NCBI GenBank assembly: GCA_025961275.1
Contig: JAOQNJ010000001.1
Span: 1,447,353-1,511,352, forward strand
Length of the DNA: 64,000 nucleotides
Reading direction: 5' to 3'
Source of the DNA: Providencia alcalifaciens
GTDB lineage: Bacteria; Pseudomonadota; Gammaproteobacteria; Enterobacterales; Enterobacteriaceae
The translations under genes were made by a program, and so were the position numbers. The notes beneath the pieces were generated by a model. It worked only from the letters and a program-made list of their open reading frames with translations. It did not search any database and had not been told where the DNA came from. Every line of letters starts with the position of its first letter. Position 1 is the first letter of the stretch. This document shows positions 51,251 through 60,466 of the stretch, one piece after another.

Positions 51251-51271
51251 ACGGGCTACGGCCCGTTTTTT
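51251..51271. terminator. Rho-independent terminator after srmB
   Basis: Stem ACGGGC (51251-51256) / GCCCGT (51261-51266), 4-nt loop, then TTTTTTAT. It serves srmB and overlaps the end of the convergent lipase gene. Confidence 0.85.
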
Positions 51272-52727
51272 ATTTCATCATTTGGTTAATTTTTTCTCGT
51301 ATCAGTTGACCTTGATAAGAAAGTGAATCCACTTTAACCATATGGTTATTCAATATATCTCTACAATTATAGCCTTGTTTATTCCTAATTCGCCAATCTG
51401 CACCTTGGCTGAGTAATAATTCCGCAACTAATAAAGCATGACTATTTAAGGCTTCATGCAAAGGTGTATTACCAAAACTATCTATTGCATTAATCATGAA
51501 TTTATTCTTTAAGAGTACTTTTGACTGTGCTAACCCGCCTATCTGAGCTGCAAGATGTAAATACGTTTTCTCCTGACCTAAATGATTCTTTTTGATTTCA
51601 CTTGCGTAGGATGAATCAAATAGGAGCGCCATAAATTCTGCATTAGTTGACCTAAATGAATAACCGACCAGTTCACTAATATTTACAGGCATATTGTTCA
51701 ATGCGATTAGCTTCGAAAATTCGGCAACATTTACTTGTTTAATACTTTGTTTACAACAATCTTGCCAGCTTTTTAACGTATTGTTATTAAATGAAGATAA
51801 TTCATTAGTAAATCTTTCAAGCTGATCATCAAGATCATTATCAATCATTCCAGTATGATGCTCCCAAGGTGCAAAATGGCACATCATTTTAAGAATTTTT
51901 GGCATCGAATGAGCGATAAAACTTCTTATTGCGAAACGGTGTGGCAGCCAATCTAGCCAAGACTCCCCCTCATCGCTGTAATCTATCATGATTTTATTCC
52001 CCAGTGCTGGTGGAATTGGCTTTACTGATTGCAACAAATCCAACCAATCATAACGGATAACATAAAATCGAACCAATCCATTATCAGCCATTTTTTTTAC
52101 TTTATTATAATCCATTCCAATTTGATTTAAGGAATTGACTGAGACACCAGCTGAACTAAATGCAATACAAGGTGACTGGCTAGCAATAGAAGCAAATGTA
52201 GCAAGCCCCCCCCCCAAAGAGTGTCCTGTACAAACCATTTTGCCACTGACGGCTTGATATAGAAGATTGGTTAAATTAATAGCTTGGAAATACTGAGGTT
52301 CAAAATAACCAAGTCCTTGACGCAAATCTGCATAAATATCTATCAACTCATTACTGCCACCGAAGGAAATAATATACAAATCATTAAACCGACAAATATT
52401 AGCTTCAAATCCCGTTGATTTATCCCTTAACAAACTTGCATTAATGCCAATCTCCTTAAGCTGCTGGTGATTAAGTCTTTCTATCCCATACATGCTTCTC
52501 CATTTACTGAAATAAACACCATATGCAAGTTCACCTAAAATATAATCATTACTTTGAGGTTCCCGACCGAAAAATTCCTCCGCTGATAAAGTATGAGGCC
52601 AGTTATTTACTTTAGAACACATCATAGGTTTCAATGCATGTTGTTGATCTCTATTGACGTTTTCTCTATCAAGGGAAGTGTTATTTTCATAAACTTGAGG
52701 ACAGATTAATTGATTAATTTTAGACAT
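51270..52727 (-). CDS. Lipase-like alpha/beta hydrolase with C-terminal ankyrin repeats
   Basis: 485 residues from the ATG at 52727, chosen because GGGAG lies 5 nt upstream; a start nine codons earlier has no such site. Residues about 55-260 form a class 3 lipase-like domain with nucleophile S170 in CTGHSLGGGLATFAS and substrate-side IISFGGSNELIDIYADLRQG. The middle (260-380) is unassigned. Two to three ankyrin repeats follow (about 384-459: TYLHLAAQIGG, GNTPLHEALNSHALLVAELL). No signal peptide. The domain pair is seen in secreted phospholipase-type toxins and effectors. It occupies a spot next to srmB where E. coli has other genes. Substrate and export route unknown. Confidence 0.75.
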   Translation of the reverse strand: MSKINQLICPQVYENNTSLDRENVNRDQQHALKPMMCSKVNNWPHTLSAEEFFGREPQSNDYILGELAYGVYFSKWRSMYGIERLNHQQLKEIGINASLLRDKSTGFEANICRFNDLYIISFGGSNELIDIYADLRQGLGYFEPQYFQAINLTNLLYQAVSGKMVCTGHSLGGGLATFASIASQSPCIAFSSAGVSVNSLNQIGMDYNKVKKMADNGLVRFYVIRYDWLDLLQSVKPIPPALGNKIMIDYSDEGESWLDWLPHRFAIRSFIAHSMPKILKMMCHFAPWEHHTGMIDNDLDDQLERFTNELSSFNNNTLKSWQDCCKQSIKQVNVAEFSKLIALNNMPVNISELVGYSFRSTNAEFMALLFDSSYASEIKKNHLGQEKTYLHLAAQIGGLAQSKVLLKNKFMINAIDSFGNTPLHEALNSHALLVAELLLSQGADWRIRNKQGYNCRDILNNHMVKVDSLSYQGQLIREKINQMMK

Positions 52728-52884
52728 AGACTCTCCCGAATAATGGTAAACCAAGGGAGATAATTAAAATGGAAATAACTAAGAGGAAAAACCATGTATT
52801 TTGTTAGAACAATACAAAAAAGCCATTTGATTCAATGGCTTTTTAAATTATAAGCTAATATAGCTATATTAAACTATACAACCG

Positions 52885-53268
52885 TTATAAACTTTCAGTG
52901 AAAGTACGAGTAATAACATCACGTTGTTGTTCCGGAGTCAATGAGTTGAAGCGCACGGCGTAGCCTGAAACACGGATAGTCAACTGAGGATATTTCTCAG
53001 GATTTTTAACAGCATCTTCTAATGTTTCACGACTCAGAACGTTAACATTCAAGTGCTGACCACCTTCAACACGGACTGTTGGTTTAACTTCTAAAGGAAC
53101 TTCACGATACTCAAAAGTACCCAATTCATCTTTAGCTACAACTTGTCCTTCGCTATAATCAGCTTTTGCGCATACACAACGTGCTTCATTTTTATCTTCA
53201 TCAAGTAACCAAAAAGAATTCAATAAAGCTGCATTTTCAGTTTTAGTAATTTGAATACCTGTAATCAT
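52885..53268 (-). CDS. grcA: Autonomous glycyl radical cofactor GrcA
   Basis: 127 residues from the ATG at 53268 (GGAGG 5 nt upstream), identical in length to E. coli GrcA/YfiD. The C-terminal glycyl radical motif [20 protein letters not shown] is intact. It replaces the damaged C-terminus of pyruvate formate-lyase after oxygen exposure. A longer open frame upstream to 53457 is not part of the protein. In E. coli it is induced at low oxygen by FNR, and a possible FNR site lies upstream. Confidence 0.97.
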   Translation of the reverse strand: MITGIQITKTENAALLNSFWLLDEDKNEARCVCAKADYSEGQVVAKDELGTFEYREVPLEVKPTVRVEGGQHLNVNVLSRETLEDAVKNPEKYPQLTIRVSGYAVRFNSLTPEQQRDVITRTFTESL

Positions 53269-53460
53269 ATCGACCTCCACGTTCGGGCAGGATTGAGATA
53301 AATCCCTTTGTTTAACTGTTAATTGGAATTTGGTATAACCAATGTTTCTATACACTATATACCAGCTAGCCCCCTCCATTTCTTTGACATTAATCAATAG
53401 TTTCGGGTAACAATTAATCAGATAGAGGTCAACACTATGTTTTAAATCAATTTTCACATT

Positions 53461-53474
53461 TTGAGGTGAATCAA
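53461..53474 (-). promoter_or_regulatory. Candidate FNR site upstream of grcA
   Basis: TTGAG-GTGA-ATCAA matches the palindromic FNR consensus TTGAT-N4-ATCAA at 9 of 10 positions, about 193 nt upstream of the grcA start. FNR control of the gene is known in E. coli; site use here is inferred. Confidence 0.45.
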
Positions 53475-53587
53475 TTTTTTTAATTAAAATTAAAAAATAT
53501 TTTAATTAAATATACCAAAACTCACCTTTATCTCTCGAAGCTGAACCAGTAAGCTTATAGCTATATTTGATTATTATAGGAATTTTC

Positions 53588-54268
53588 ATGTCAAACACCC
53601 AAACTTGGCACGATGTTATTGGCTCAGAAAAAAATCAAGCCTATTTTAAGGACACACTAACTTACGTTACTAATGAACGTAATAAGGGAAAAACTATTTT
53701 CCCACCACAGCAAGATGTGTTTAATGCCTTTCGATATACCGAGCTCGCAGATGTTAAGGTGGTGATTTTAGGACAGGATCCGTACCATGGTCCGGGACAA
53801 GCACATGGTTTATCTTTTTCAGTTCTTCCTGGTATTAAGCCACCACCATCATTGGTCAATATGTACAAAGAATTAGAAAAAGATATTCCAGGTTTTACAC
53901 GCCCTCAGCATGGCTATTTACTCAGTTGGGCCCACCAAGGTGTATTGCTATTAAATACAGTTTTAACTGTTGAGCAAGGAAATGCACATTCTCATGCGCA
54001 TTTAGGTTGGGAAACATTTACAGATAAAGTGATAGCGACCATCAATGAGCATAGAGACGGCGTTATTTTTCTATTGTGGGGTTCACATGCCCAGAAAAAA
54101 GGCCGTATCATTGATACTAAACGCCATCATGTCCTAAAGGCTCCACATCCTTCCCCACTTTCTGCTCATCGTGGTTTCTTAGGGTGTAAACATTTCTCAC
54201 AAACCAATGCGTTATTAATACAACAAGGACTTAAACCTATCGATTGGAATCCAGTTCTTGAGGATTAA
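53588..54268 (+). CDS. ung: Uracil-DNA glycosylase
   Basis: 226 residues from the ATG at 53588 (AGGA 8 nt upstream), which fits the E. coli start. Catalytic Asp in [16 protein letters not shown], Leu-loop [11 protein letters not shown], uracil-pocket residues in LLNTVLTVE. Removes uracil from DNA in base-excision repair. Divergent from grcA as in E. coli. Confidence 0.97.
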   Translation: MSNTQTWHDVIGSEKNQAYFKDTLTYVTNERNKGKTIFPPQQDVFNAFRYTELADVKVVILGQDPYHGPGQAHGLSFSVLPGIKPPPSLVNMYKELEKDIPGFTRPQHGYLLSWAHQGVLLLNTVLTVEQGNAHSHAHLGWETFTDKVIATINEHRDGVIFLLWGSHAQKKGRIIDTKRHHVLKAPHPSPLSAHRGFLGCKHFSQTNALLIQQGLKPIDWNPVLED

Positions 54269-54290
54269 TCATTATCTATAGGCATAAAAA

Positions 54291-54317
54291 AACCGGGTGA
54301 GATAACACCACCCGGTT
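54291..54317. terminator. Bidirectional terminator between ung and grpE
   Basis: AACCGGGTG (54291-54299) pairs with CACCCGGTT (54309-54317) over a 9-nt loop, with an A run on the left and T run on the right, so it can end both convergent transcripts. Confidence 0.85.
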
Positions 54318-54341
54318 TTAAATTCAACATTTGAAATAACT

Positions 54342-54932
54342 TTATTTTGATACGATAACCATTGCAGGTCTTAATAAACGGCCATTTAAAACATAACCTT
54401 TTTGCATAACATCAATTACTTGATTTGGCTGATGAGCTGGTGATTCAATCATCGTCATAGCCTGATGTACTTCCGGATTAAATGCCACATTAGATTCTGC
54501 AACCACTTCGATTCCAAACTTTTCTACAGCGCTTAAAAAAGTTTTTAACGTTAAATCCAACCCTTCTAACATTGCCTTCGAATTTTCATTTTCATGATCA
54601 GCCGCTTCAATCGCACGCTCTAAATTATCGATAACAGGCAATAATTCGTTAGAAAATTTCTCAAGGGCAAATTTATGCGCTTTTTCAATATCTAATTCAG
54701 TACGACGACGAATGTTTTCAATTTCTGCATGCGCACGCAACATCGCTTCACGTTCAACTTTTCGTGAAGCAACGAGTTCTTCTTCTAGCTCAGCAATACG
54801 CGCTGCTAATTCTTGTACATCTGCCTGTGATTCCACCTGCTGTGCTCCCTGTTCTTGATCTAACTCTGCTTTTTGTGTTTCATTCAGCTCAGGGGCTTGC
54901 TCATCATGCATGTTTTGTTCTTTACTACTCAT
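54342..54932 (-). CDS. grpE: Nucleotide exchange factor GrpE
   Basis: 196 residues. Acidic Gln/Glu-rich N-terminus, long coiled-coil helix (about 35-90), four-helix part and beta domain with [20 protein letters not shown] and [18 protein letters not shown]. Drives ADP release from DnaK. A very good sigma-32 promoter lies upstream and overlaps the region before nadK. Confidence 0.97.
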   Translation of the reverse strand: MSSKEQNMHDEQAPELNETQKAELDQEQGAQQVESQADVQELAARIAELEEELVASRKVEREAMLRAHAEIENIRRRTELDIEKAHKFALEKFSNELLPVIDNLERAIEAADHENENSKAMLEGLDLTLKTFLSAVEKFGIEVVAESNVAFNPEVHQAMTMIESPAHQPNQVIDVMQKGYVLNGRLLRPAMVIVSK

Positions 54933-54974
54933 GAATATCTCCGCGTATTTAGCATTAATCCCATCTAATAGAGT

Positions 54975-55003
54975 ATTATGGGGATATAAAACAGGGATTC
55001 AAG
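54975..55003 (-). promoter_or_regulatory. Sigma-32 heat-shock promoter of grpE
   Basis: On the minus strand CTTGAAT (54997-55003) and CCCCATAA (54976-54983) are separated by 13 bp, almost exactly the sigma-32 consensus CTTGAAA-N13/14-CCCCATNT. The grpE start is 43 nt downstream. Confidence 0.85.
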
Positions 55004-55015
55004 GGAAGTAATGCA

Positions 55016-55933
55016 ATGAGAGACCAAAATAATATGCGTAAAGATAAAAGCACGCAAAAGAGCCATTTTGAAACCATCGGTATTGTAGGTCATCCACGCC
55101 ATCCCGAAGCTTTGTCTACCCATGAATTAATCTACAATTGGCTACTATCAAAAAATTATAACGCCATTATTGATAAACAAGTTGCCAAAGATTTAAATTT
55201 ACAAAATGCAAATACAGGTAATCTGACTGATATAGGGCAACAGGCAGATTTAGTGATCGTTGTCGGTGGTGATGGCAATATGCTTGGTGCTGCCAGAATT
55301 TTATCTCGTTATAATAATAAGGTAATTGGTATTAACCGTGGAAATTTAGGTTTTCTAACTGATCTTGACCCTGACAATGCTTTGCAGCAGCTTTCTCGTG
55401 TACTTGAAGGCGAATATCATGAAGAACAACGTTTTTTGCTTGAAGCTCAGGTGATAAAACCTAATCAAAAAGCTCGCAAAAGTAGTGCTATTAATGAGAT
55501 TGTTTTGCACCCTGGTAAAGTAGCCCATATGATTGAGTTTGAAGTCTATATCGATGACCGTTTTGCTTTTTCACAACGCTCAGATGGACTAATTATTGCA
55601 ACACCAACAGGTTCTACAGCCTACTCACTATCAGCCGGTGGTCCTATCTTAATGCCTAATTTGGATGCAATAGTTCTAGTACCTATGTTCCCCCACACTC
55701 TTTCATCCCGTCCATTAGTAATCAGTAGTGATAGCAGTATCCGGCTAAAATTTTTACGTAATAATATTGATTATGAAGTAAGTTGTGATAGTCAAATTAT
55801 GCTTCCTATACAAGATGGAGAAGAGGTGATTATACAGCGAAGTAATAAAAGCCTTAACCTTGTTCACCCTAAAGATTATAACTATTTCAATACATTAAGC
55901 ACAAAATTAGGATGGGCAAAAAAAACTTTTTAA
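55016..55933 (+). CDS. nadK: NAD kinase
   Basis: 305 residues. GGDGN motif ([14 protein letters not shown]), [13 protein letters not shown] and [16 protein letters not shown], as in E. coli NadK (292 residues). The N-terminal extension of about 13 charged residues ([15 protein letters not shown]) is not essential to the fold. Phosphorylates NAD to NADP. Divergent from grpE, upstream of recN. Confidence 0.97.
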   Translation: MRDQNNMRKDKSTQKSHFETIGIVGHPRHPEALSTHELIYNWLLSKNYNAIIDKQVAKDLNLQNANTGNLTDIGQQADLVIVVGGDGNMLGAARILSRYNNKVIGINRGNLGFLTDLDPDNALQQLSRVLEGEYHEEQRFLLEAQVIKPNQKARKSSAINEIVLHPGKVAHMIEFEVYIDDRFAFSQRSDGLIIATPTGSTAYSLSAGGPILMPNLDAIVLVPMFPHTLSSRPLVISSDSSIRLKFLRNNIDYEVSCDSQIMLPIQDGEEVIIQRSNKSLNLVHPKDYNYFNTLSTKLGWAKKTF

Positions 55934-55952
55934 TTTTTTTAATCTGCCTCTT

Positions 55953-55994
55953 TACTGTATAAAAAAACAGGATATACTGTATGCAAACACAGGT
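55953..55994 (+). promoter_or_regulatory. Two LexA (SOS) boxes upstream of recN
   Basis: CTGT-N8-ACAG occurs perfectly twice: 55955-55970 (spacer ATAAAAAA) and 55977-55992 (spacer ATGCAAAC), both with the flanking TA typical of strong boxes. They lie 25-65 nt before the recN start, as in E. coli, where recN is among the strongest SOS genes. Confidence 0.9.
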
Positions 55995-56018
55995 GTGTAT
56001 TTTCACAGGAGAGCGCAG

Positions 56019-57680
56019 ATGCTTACCCAACTTACCATTAATAATTTTGCTATCGTTCGTGATCTTGAAATTGATTTTCGGAGCGGTATGACCACAATTA
56101 CAGGTGAAACTGGCGCAGGTAAATCTATTGCTATTGATGCGCTTGGGCTCTGTTTAGGTAATAGAGGGGATACCAATATGGTTCGCCCCGGAGCACAAAG
56201 AGCTGATTTATGCGCGCGCTTCTCCTTGATAGACGCTGAAAAAGCGACTAAATGGTTGATTGCACATGAGCTGGATAATCACAATGAATGCCTTTTACGT
56301 CGTACCATTGCCATTGATGGACGCTCAAGAGGTTTTATTAATGGCACAGCTGTCCCGCTCTCACAGCTTCGTGAACTTGGCACACTGCTCATTCAAATTC
56401 ACGGCCAGCACGCACACCAACTCTTACTCGATAATACACATCAAAAATCATTGCTTGATGCCTACGCCAATCAGCGAGATGTACTTTCACAGATGAAACA
56501 ATCATGGCAAAAATGGCACGACTCTTGCCAGCAACTCGCTATGTTCCAAAAACAGATGCAAGAACGCGAATCGCGTCAACAATTACTTGATTATCATTTA
56601 AAAGAACTCAGTGAATTTTCTCCGATCCAAGGTGAGTTCGAAAATATCGAGCAAGAATATAAGCAACTCGCAAATTACGGGCAATTCTTGATGCTTGGGC
56701 AAAACGCTATGCAAATTTTGTCTGATAATGATGATTCCAATATTCTAAGTTTATTAAATATTGCTAAAAATGAATTGACCGAATTAGCGTCTTTAGATAC
56801 TAAATTTTCTAGTTTACTGGATATGCTTGAAGAGGCATCCATTCAAGTTAGCGAAGCCAACAAAGAGCTCAGACACTATTGTGATCAATATGAGCTGGAT
56901 CCTAATCGTTTGTTTGAGCTCGAACAGCGTATTTCAAAACAAATTAGCCTCTCGAGAAAGCACCATATCATGCCAGAAGCTTTACCTGACCTATATCAAC
57001 AGCTATTAGAAGAACAAGAAAAAATAGCGAATCAATACGAAGATTGTGAAGTGTTGAGCGAGCAAGTACGCCAAGATCACCAACACGCTATCACTTGTGC
57101 CCAAGCATTACATCGTACTCGTTTAGAATATGCCCAAGAACTTAGCCAATTAATAACCAATAGCATGCACCAACTCTCTATGCCTCATGGGCGATTTACT
57201 ATTGATGTAAAATTTACCCCTGAACATTTGCAACCTGACGGAGCTTGTAAAGTTGAATTTAATGTCACGACAAACCCAGGGCAACCACATCAAGCACTTG
57301 CTAAAGTCGCTTCTGGCGGTGAATTATCACGCATTGCATTAGCTATTCAAGTCATCACAGCAAAAAAAATGGATACTCCAGTACTTATTTTTGATGAAGT
57401 TGACGTAGGGATAAGCGGGCCTACCGCTGCCATTGTAGGGCGATTATTACGTGAATTAGGTGAATCAACTCAGGTTATGTGTGTAACGCATTTACCTCAG
57501 GTTGCAGGCTGTGGACACTATCATTTTTATGTCAGTAAAGAGACTAATGGAGTAGAAACAGAAACACATATGCAGCTACTGGATAAAAAAGCACGTTTAC
57601 AAGAACTTGCCCGTCTTTTAGCGGGTAGCGAAGTCACAAAAAATACACTAGCAAATGCAAAAGAGTTGCTTGCAGCATAA
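56019..57680 (+). CDS. recN: DNA repair protein RecN
   Basis: 553 residues from the ATG at 56019 (AGGAGA upstream), equal in length to E. coli RecN. Walker [17 protein letters not shown], central coiled coil (about 155-350), ABC signature [12 protein letters not shown] and Walker [14 protein letters not shown]. An SMC-like ATPase that helps repair double-strand breaks. An earlier in-frame ATG at 55995 lies right after the second LexA box and has no ribosome site. Controlled by LexA. Confidence 0.97.
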   Translation: MLTQLTINNFAIVRDLEIDFRSGMTTITGETGAGKSIAIDALGLCLGNRGDTNMVRPGAQRADLCARFSLIDAEKATKWLIAHELDNHNECLLRRTIAIDGRSRGFINGTAVPLSQLRELGTLLIQIHGQHAHQLLLDNTHQKSLLDAYANQRDVLSQMKQSWQKWHDSCQQLAMFQKQMQERESRQQLLDYHLKELSEFSPIQGEFENIEQEYKQLANYGQFLMLGQNAMQILSDNDDSNILSLLNIAKNELTELASLDTKFSSLLDMLEEASIQVSEANKELRHYCDQYELDPNRLFELEQRISKQISLSRKHHIMPEALPDLYQQLLEEQEKIANQYEDCEVLSEQVRQDHQHAITCAQALHRTRLEYAQELSQLITNSMHQLSMPHGRFTIDVKFTPEHLQPDGACKVEFNVTTNPGQPHQALAKVASGGELSRIALAIQVITAKKMDTPVLIFDEVDVGISGPTAAIVGRLLRELGESTQVMCVTHLPQVAGCGHYHFYVSKETNGVETETHMQLLDKKARLQELARLLAGSEVTKNTLANAKELLAA

Positions 57681-57792
57681 ATTTTAACAACTTTTTTGCA
57701 CTCATGTGGTCTTAGAGTCAATATGGAAGGTTTTAAATTGTATCAATGTCGATTATCATTGATGTTCTGACTCCAAAAGGAATGAGATATCC

Positions 57793-58281
57793 ATGCGTTA
57801 TAAACTGTTAACTGCTGCTGCACTATCACTCGCATTAATGTCAACGGGCTGTTCAATGATGGAACGTCTTGTCTATCACCCTGACATTAACCAAGGTAAT
57901 TACCTGACAGCGAAAGATGTTGCTAAGATTCAAAAAGGAATGACTCAGCAACAGGTCGCTTATACTTTGGGCACACCAATGTTAACCGACCCGTTTGGTA
58001 CTCAAACTTGGTATTATGTTTTCCGCCAAGAACTTGGCCATGACCCCGTTACACAAGAGACTTTGACACTCAATTTTGACCGTAATGGAATTCTTACCGA
58101 GATCAAAAATGAGAAAAACCTTGCAGCGCAGGAGTCCATGGAAACAAAGGAGATTCAAAATTCGCAACCTAAAGCTGAACCGGTAGCTCCTACGACGAAA
58201 ACTGATGAATCCAAGGCTATAGAACCAATAACTGATAAACGACAACCTGCTTCACCTACACAAAAATTGCTAACTCATTAA
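57793..58281 (+). CDS. bamE: Outer membrane assembly lipoprotein BamE
   Basis: 162 residues. Lipoprotein signal peptide with lipobox LMSTGC (C20), then the BamE fold ([48 protein letters not shown]). It is part of the BAM complex that inserts beta-barrels into the outer membrane. E. coli BamE has 113 residues; here a Pro/Thr/Lys-rich, probably disordered tail of about 50 residues follows (from about 112). Confidence 0.93.
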   Translation: MRYKLLTAAALSLALMSTGCSMMERLVYHPDINQGNYLTAKDVAKIQKGMTQQQVAYTLGTPMLTDPFGTQTWYYVFRQELGHDPVTQETLTLNFDRNGILTEIKNEKNLAAQESMETKEIQNSQPKAEPVAPTTKTDESKAIEPITDKRQPASPTQKLLTH

Positions 58282-58318
58282 GATTAGTTATCGACCTGGC
58301 TATCAGTTGAATGTGTAA

Positions 58319-58352
58319 TAACTACCTGCCAAATAATCTAAGCAGGTAGTTA
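58319..58352. terminator. Hairpin after bamE
   Basis: TAACTACCTGC (58319-58329) pairs perfectly with GCAGGTAGTTA (58342-58352), 12-nt loop, with a T-rich stretch further on. Likely bamE terminator. Confidence 0.65.
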
Positions 58353-58461
58353 CATCATTCAGAACGATTTTTTTCTCTTTTCTTCCTCTAATAGTGCTAT
58401 CTACTCAGATCTTTCAACTCAATAATCTAGATATATATTTTACTAACCGATCAGAATAAAA

Positions 58462-58483
58462 AAACCGAGAATATTCTCGGTTT
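58462..58483 (-). terminator. Terminator after rnfH
   Basis: A perfect palindrome AAACCGAGAATATTCTCGGTTT, followed on the minus strand by a T run (the A run at about 58457-58464 on the plus strand). Ends the ratA-rnfH transcript. Confidence 0.75.
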
Positions 58484-58513
58484 AGGTTCAGTAGAAAATC
58501 TCAAGACTAACAA

Positions 58514-58807
58514 TTATTTTTTGTTATCCTTTGATTTTTCAGCTCTTTTACGACGTAACTCTTTAGGATCAGCAATCAGAGGTCGATAAATTTCGACTCG
58601 ATCGCCTTCTTGTAAACTATCACTAAGCTTTGCTGAACGGCTATAAATACCAACCTTATTTTTTTTAAGATCAATATCGGTTCGCAATGCAAGAATACCA
58701 GAAGCGATAATTGCATCTTCAACTGTCGCATTTTCTGCAATTTTTACCGGTAACAAATATTGTTTTTCAGGTAATGCATAGGTAACTTCAACATATAACT
58801 CAGACAC
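58514..58807 (-). CDS. rnfH: RnfH/RatB family ubiquitin-like protein
   Basis: 97 residues from a GTG at 58807 with AAGGA 8 nt upstream; an ATG at 58816 is the alternative. Sequence matches E. coli RatB/RnfH ([49 protein letters not shown]). Small beta-grasp protein of uncertain function. It overlaps the end of ratA by 8 bases, so the two are coupled. Confidence 0.9.
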   Translation of the reverse strand: MSELYVEVTYALPEKQYLLPVKIAENATVEDAIIASGILALRTDIDLKKNKVGIYSRSAKLSDSLQEGDRVEIYRPLIADPKELRRKRAEKSKDNKK

Positions 58808-59234
58808 TGTATACATCCTTCGCTCTAAGCGTAAAAGCCTGAACCATATTATTTGCAAGCTCTTTAAAGATTTTACCAAATGCCAGTTCAATTAATTTAT
58901 TGGTAAACTCAAAATCAAGATGGAATTCAATTTTGCACGCATCCGAACTGAGAGGGATAAAACGCCATCCTCCTGTTAGCTTACGAAAAGGCCCTTCCAC
59001 CAAATGCATATGGATACATTTATTATCCTCTAGCACATTTTTGGTTATAAAGGTCTTACTGATACCTGCTTTTGAAACTTCCACTGAGGCTGTCATTTCG
59101 TCATCAGTGTGACTGATAACACGGCTTGCCACACATCCAGGTAAAAAATTTGGATATGCGATAACATCATTAACAAGTTTATACATTTGTTCTGCGCTGA
59201 ACGGAACTAACGCAGAGCGACTAATCTGTGGCAT
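58800..59234 (-). CDS. ratA: Ribosome association toxin RatA (COQ10/START-like)
   Basis: 144 residues from the ATG at 59234 (GGGA 6-7 nt upstream; further in-frame ATGs lie upstream to 59291). Matches E. coli Rat[65 protein letters not shown]-like fold. In E. coli overproduced RatA binds 50S subunits and blocks 70S formation; homologues resemble COQ10, which binds ubiquinone. Co-transcribed with rnfH and divergent from smpB. Confidence 0.92.
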   Translation of the reverse strand: MPQISRSALVPFSAEQMYKLVNDVIAYPNFLPGCVASRVISHTDDEMTASVEVSKAGISKTFITKNVLEDNKCIHMHLVEGPFRKLTGGWRFIPLSSDACKIEFHLDFEFTNKLIELAFGKIFKELANNMVQAFTLRAKDVYSV

Positions 59235-59388
59235 ATCAATTCCCATCCCCAAAAACTGCACATATAATACCACTATTGATTGGTTAAACAAAAAACAAAA
59301 CCGATTGAGGACAATAATTGCACAATTGGCATATTTTTAAGCGTAGAAAGATTTATTTCAATTCAGCTTACAGTATAATGGCGAAACT

Positions 59389-59871
59389 ATGACAAAGAAA
59401 AAAGCTTATAAACCCGGTTCGGCAACTATTGCCATGAACAAACGTGCTCGCCACGAATATTCTATCGAAGAAGAGTTCGAGGCTGGCTTATCCTTACAGG
59501 GTTGGGAAGTAAAATCACTACGTGCTGGTAAAGCAAATATCGGTGATAGCTATGTCTTACTTAGAGATGGTGAAGCATACCTATTTGGTGCAAACTTTAC
59601 GCCTTTGAATGTCGCATCGTCGCATGTTGTCTGTGATCCAACACGTAGTAGAAAATTGTTATTAAATCAACGAGAGTTAGACTCTCTTTACGGTAGAGTA
59701 AACCGTGAGGGCTATACTGTCATTGCTCTTTCGCTTTACTGGAAAAATGCTTGGTGCAAAGTCAAAATTGGCGTCGCAAAAGGTAAAAAAGCACATGACA
59801 AACGTTCTGATATAAAAGATCGTGAGTGGCAATTAGATAAAGCACGTATAATGAAACATTCTAATCGCTAA
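59389..59871 (+). CDS. smpB: SsrA-binding protein SmpB
   Basis: 160 residues, the same length as in E. coli. [34 protein letters not shown], and a basic C-terminal tail ([20 protein letters not shown]) that enters the decoding centre. Works with tmRNA, encoded directly downstream, to rescue stalled ribosomes. Confidence 0.98.
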   Translation: MTKKKAYKPGSATIAMNKRARHEYSIEEEFEAGLSLQGWEVKSLRAGKANIGDSYVLLRDGEAYLFGANFTPLNVASSHVVCDPTRSRKLLLNQRELDSLYGRVNREGYTVIALSLYWKNAWCKVKIGVAKGKKAHDKRSDIKDREWQLDKARIMKHSNR

Positions 59872-59919
59872 GTTCTAGCTTTTTAGGGTATTTTTCTGTT
59901 ATACTGCGTTCAACAACTT

Positions 59920-60283
59920 GGGGCTGATTCTGGATTCGACGGGATTTGCGAAACCCAAGGTGCATGCCGAGGGGCGGTTGGCCTCGTTAAAAGCCGCAAA
60001 AAAATAGTCGCAAACGACGAAAACTACGCACTAGCAGCTTAATAACCTGCTTAGAGCCCTCTCTCCCTAGCCTCCGCTTTTAGGACGGGGATCAAGAGAG
60101 GTCAAACCCAAAAGAGCTCGTGTGGATGCCTTGCCTGAGGTTGAAGCATTAAATTTAATCAGGATAGTTTGTTAGTGGCGTGTCTGTCCGCAGCTGGCAA
60201 ATGAAATTAAAGACTAGACTAAGCATGTAGTACCGAGGATGTAGAAATTTCGGACGCGGGTTCAACTCCCGCCAGCTCCACCA
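59920..60283 (+). ncRNA. ssrA: Transfer-messenger RNA (tmRNA)
   Basis: Starts GGGGCTGATTCTGGATTCGA and ends GGGTTCAACTCCCGCCAGCT-CCACCA, which together form the tRNA-Ala-like end. The coded tag starts at GCA 60010 and reads ANDENYALAA with tandem stops at 60040-60045, identical to E. coli. 364 nt, against 363 in E. coli. The 3' end (about 60260-60283) is the classic attachment site for integrases of the neighbouring type. Confidence 0.99.
60260..60283 (+). other. Probable integration site (attL) in the ssrA 3' end
   Basis: The T-arm and acceptor end of ssrA directly precede a P4-type integrase gene, as in CP4-57 of E. coli. The partner copy (attR) would lie beyond the right edge, so the exact core cannot be set here. 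Confidence 0.6.
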
Positions 60284-60317
60284 AATTATCTTCTAAAGAC
60301 GTCCAAAGAAGACTGAA

Positions 60318-60347
60318 AAGCCCGCTAACTCAATGAGTTGCGGGCTT
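60318..60347 (+). terminator. ssrA terminator
   Basis: AAGCCCGC-T-AACTCA pairs with TGAGTT-GCGGGCTT around one A, followed by TTTTTAT. Strong rho-independent terminator 35 nt after the tmRNA end. Confidence 0.88.
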
Positions 60348-60409
60348 TTTTATGTCCTGCGCAGTCTGATGTCACCTAATTAAATCCAATCATCTTAGGC
60401 ACCTTGATA

Positions 60410-60445
60410 GGCACCTCGTTAACCTTTATAGTTTTTGAGGTGCCT
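60410..60445. repeat. Inverted repeat before the integrase gene
   Basis: AGGCACCTC (60410-60418) pairs with GAGGTGCCT (60437-60445); a third partial copy, TTAGGCACCT, is at 60395-60404. Repeated short motifs between attachment site and integrase could be arm-type integrase sites or an autoregulatory operator; inference only. Confidence 0.45.
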
Positions 60446-60466
60446 AAAAACAATGGAACATCAAAA

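Noticed and set aside
53269-53457. N-terminal extension of GrcA by 63 codons
   Set aside because: The internal ATG at 53268 has a GGAGG site and gives exactly the known 127-residue protein; the upstream part is promoter region.
59936-60280. Reading the tRNA-like ends as a separate tRNA-Ala gene
   Set aside because: They are the two halves of the tRNA-like domain of tmRNA, with the ANDENYALAA tag frame between them.
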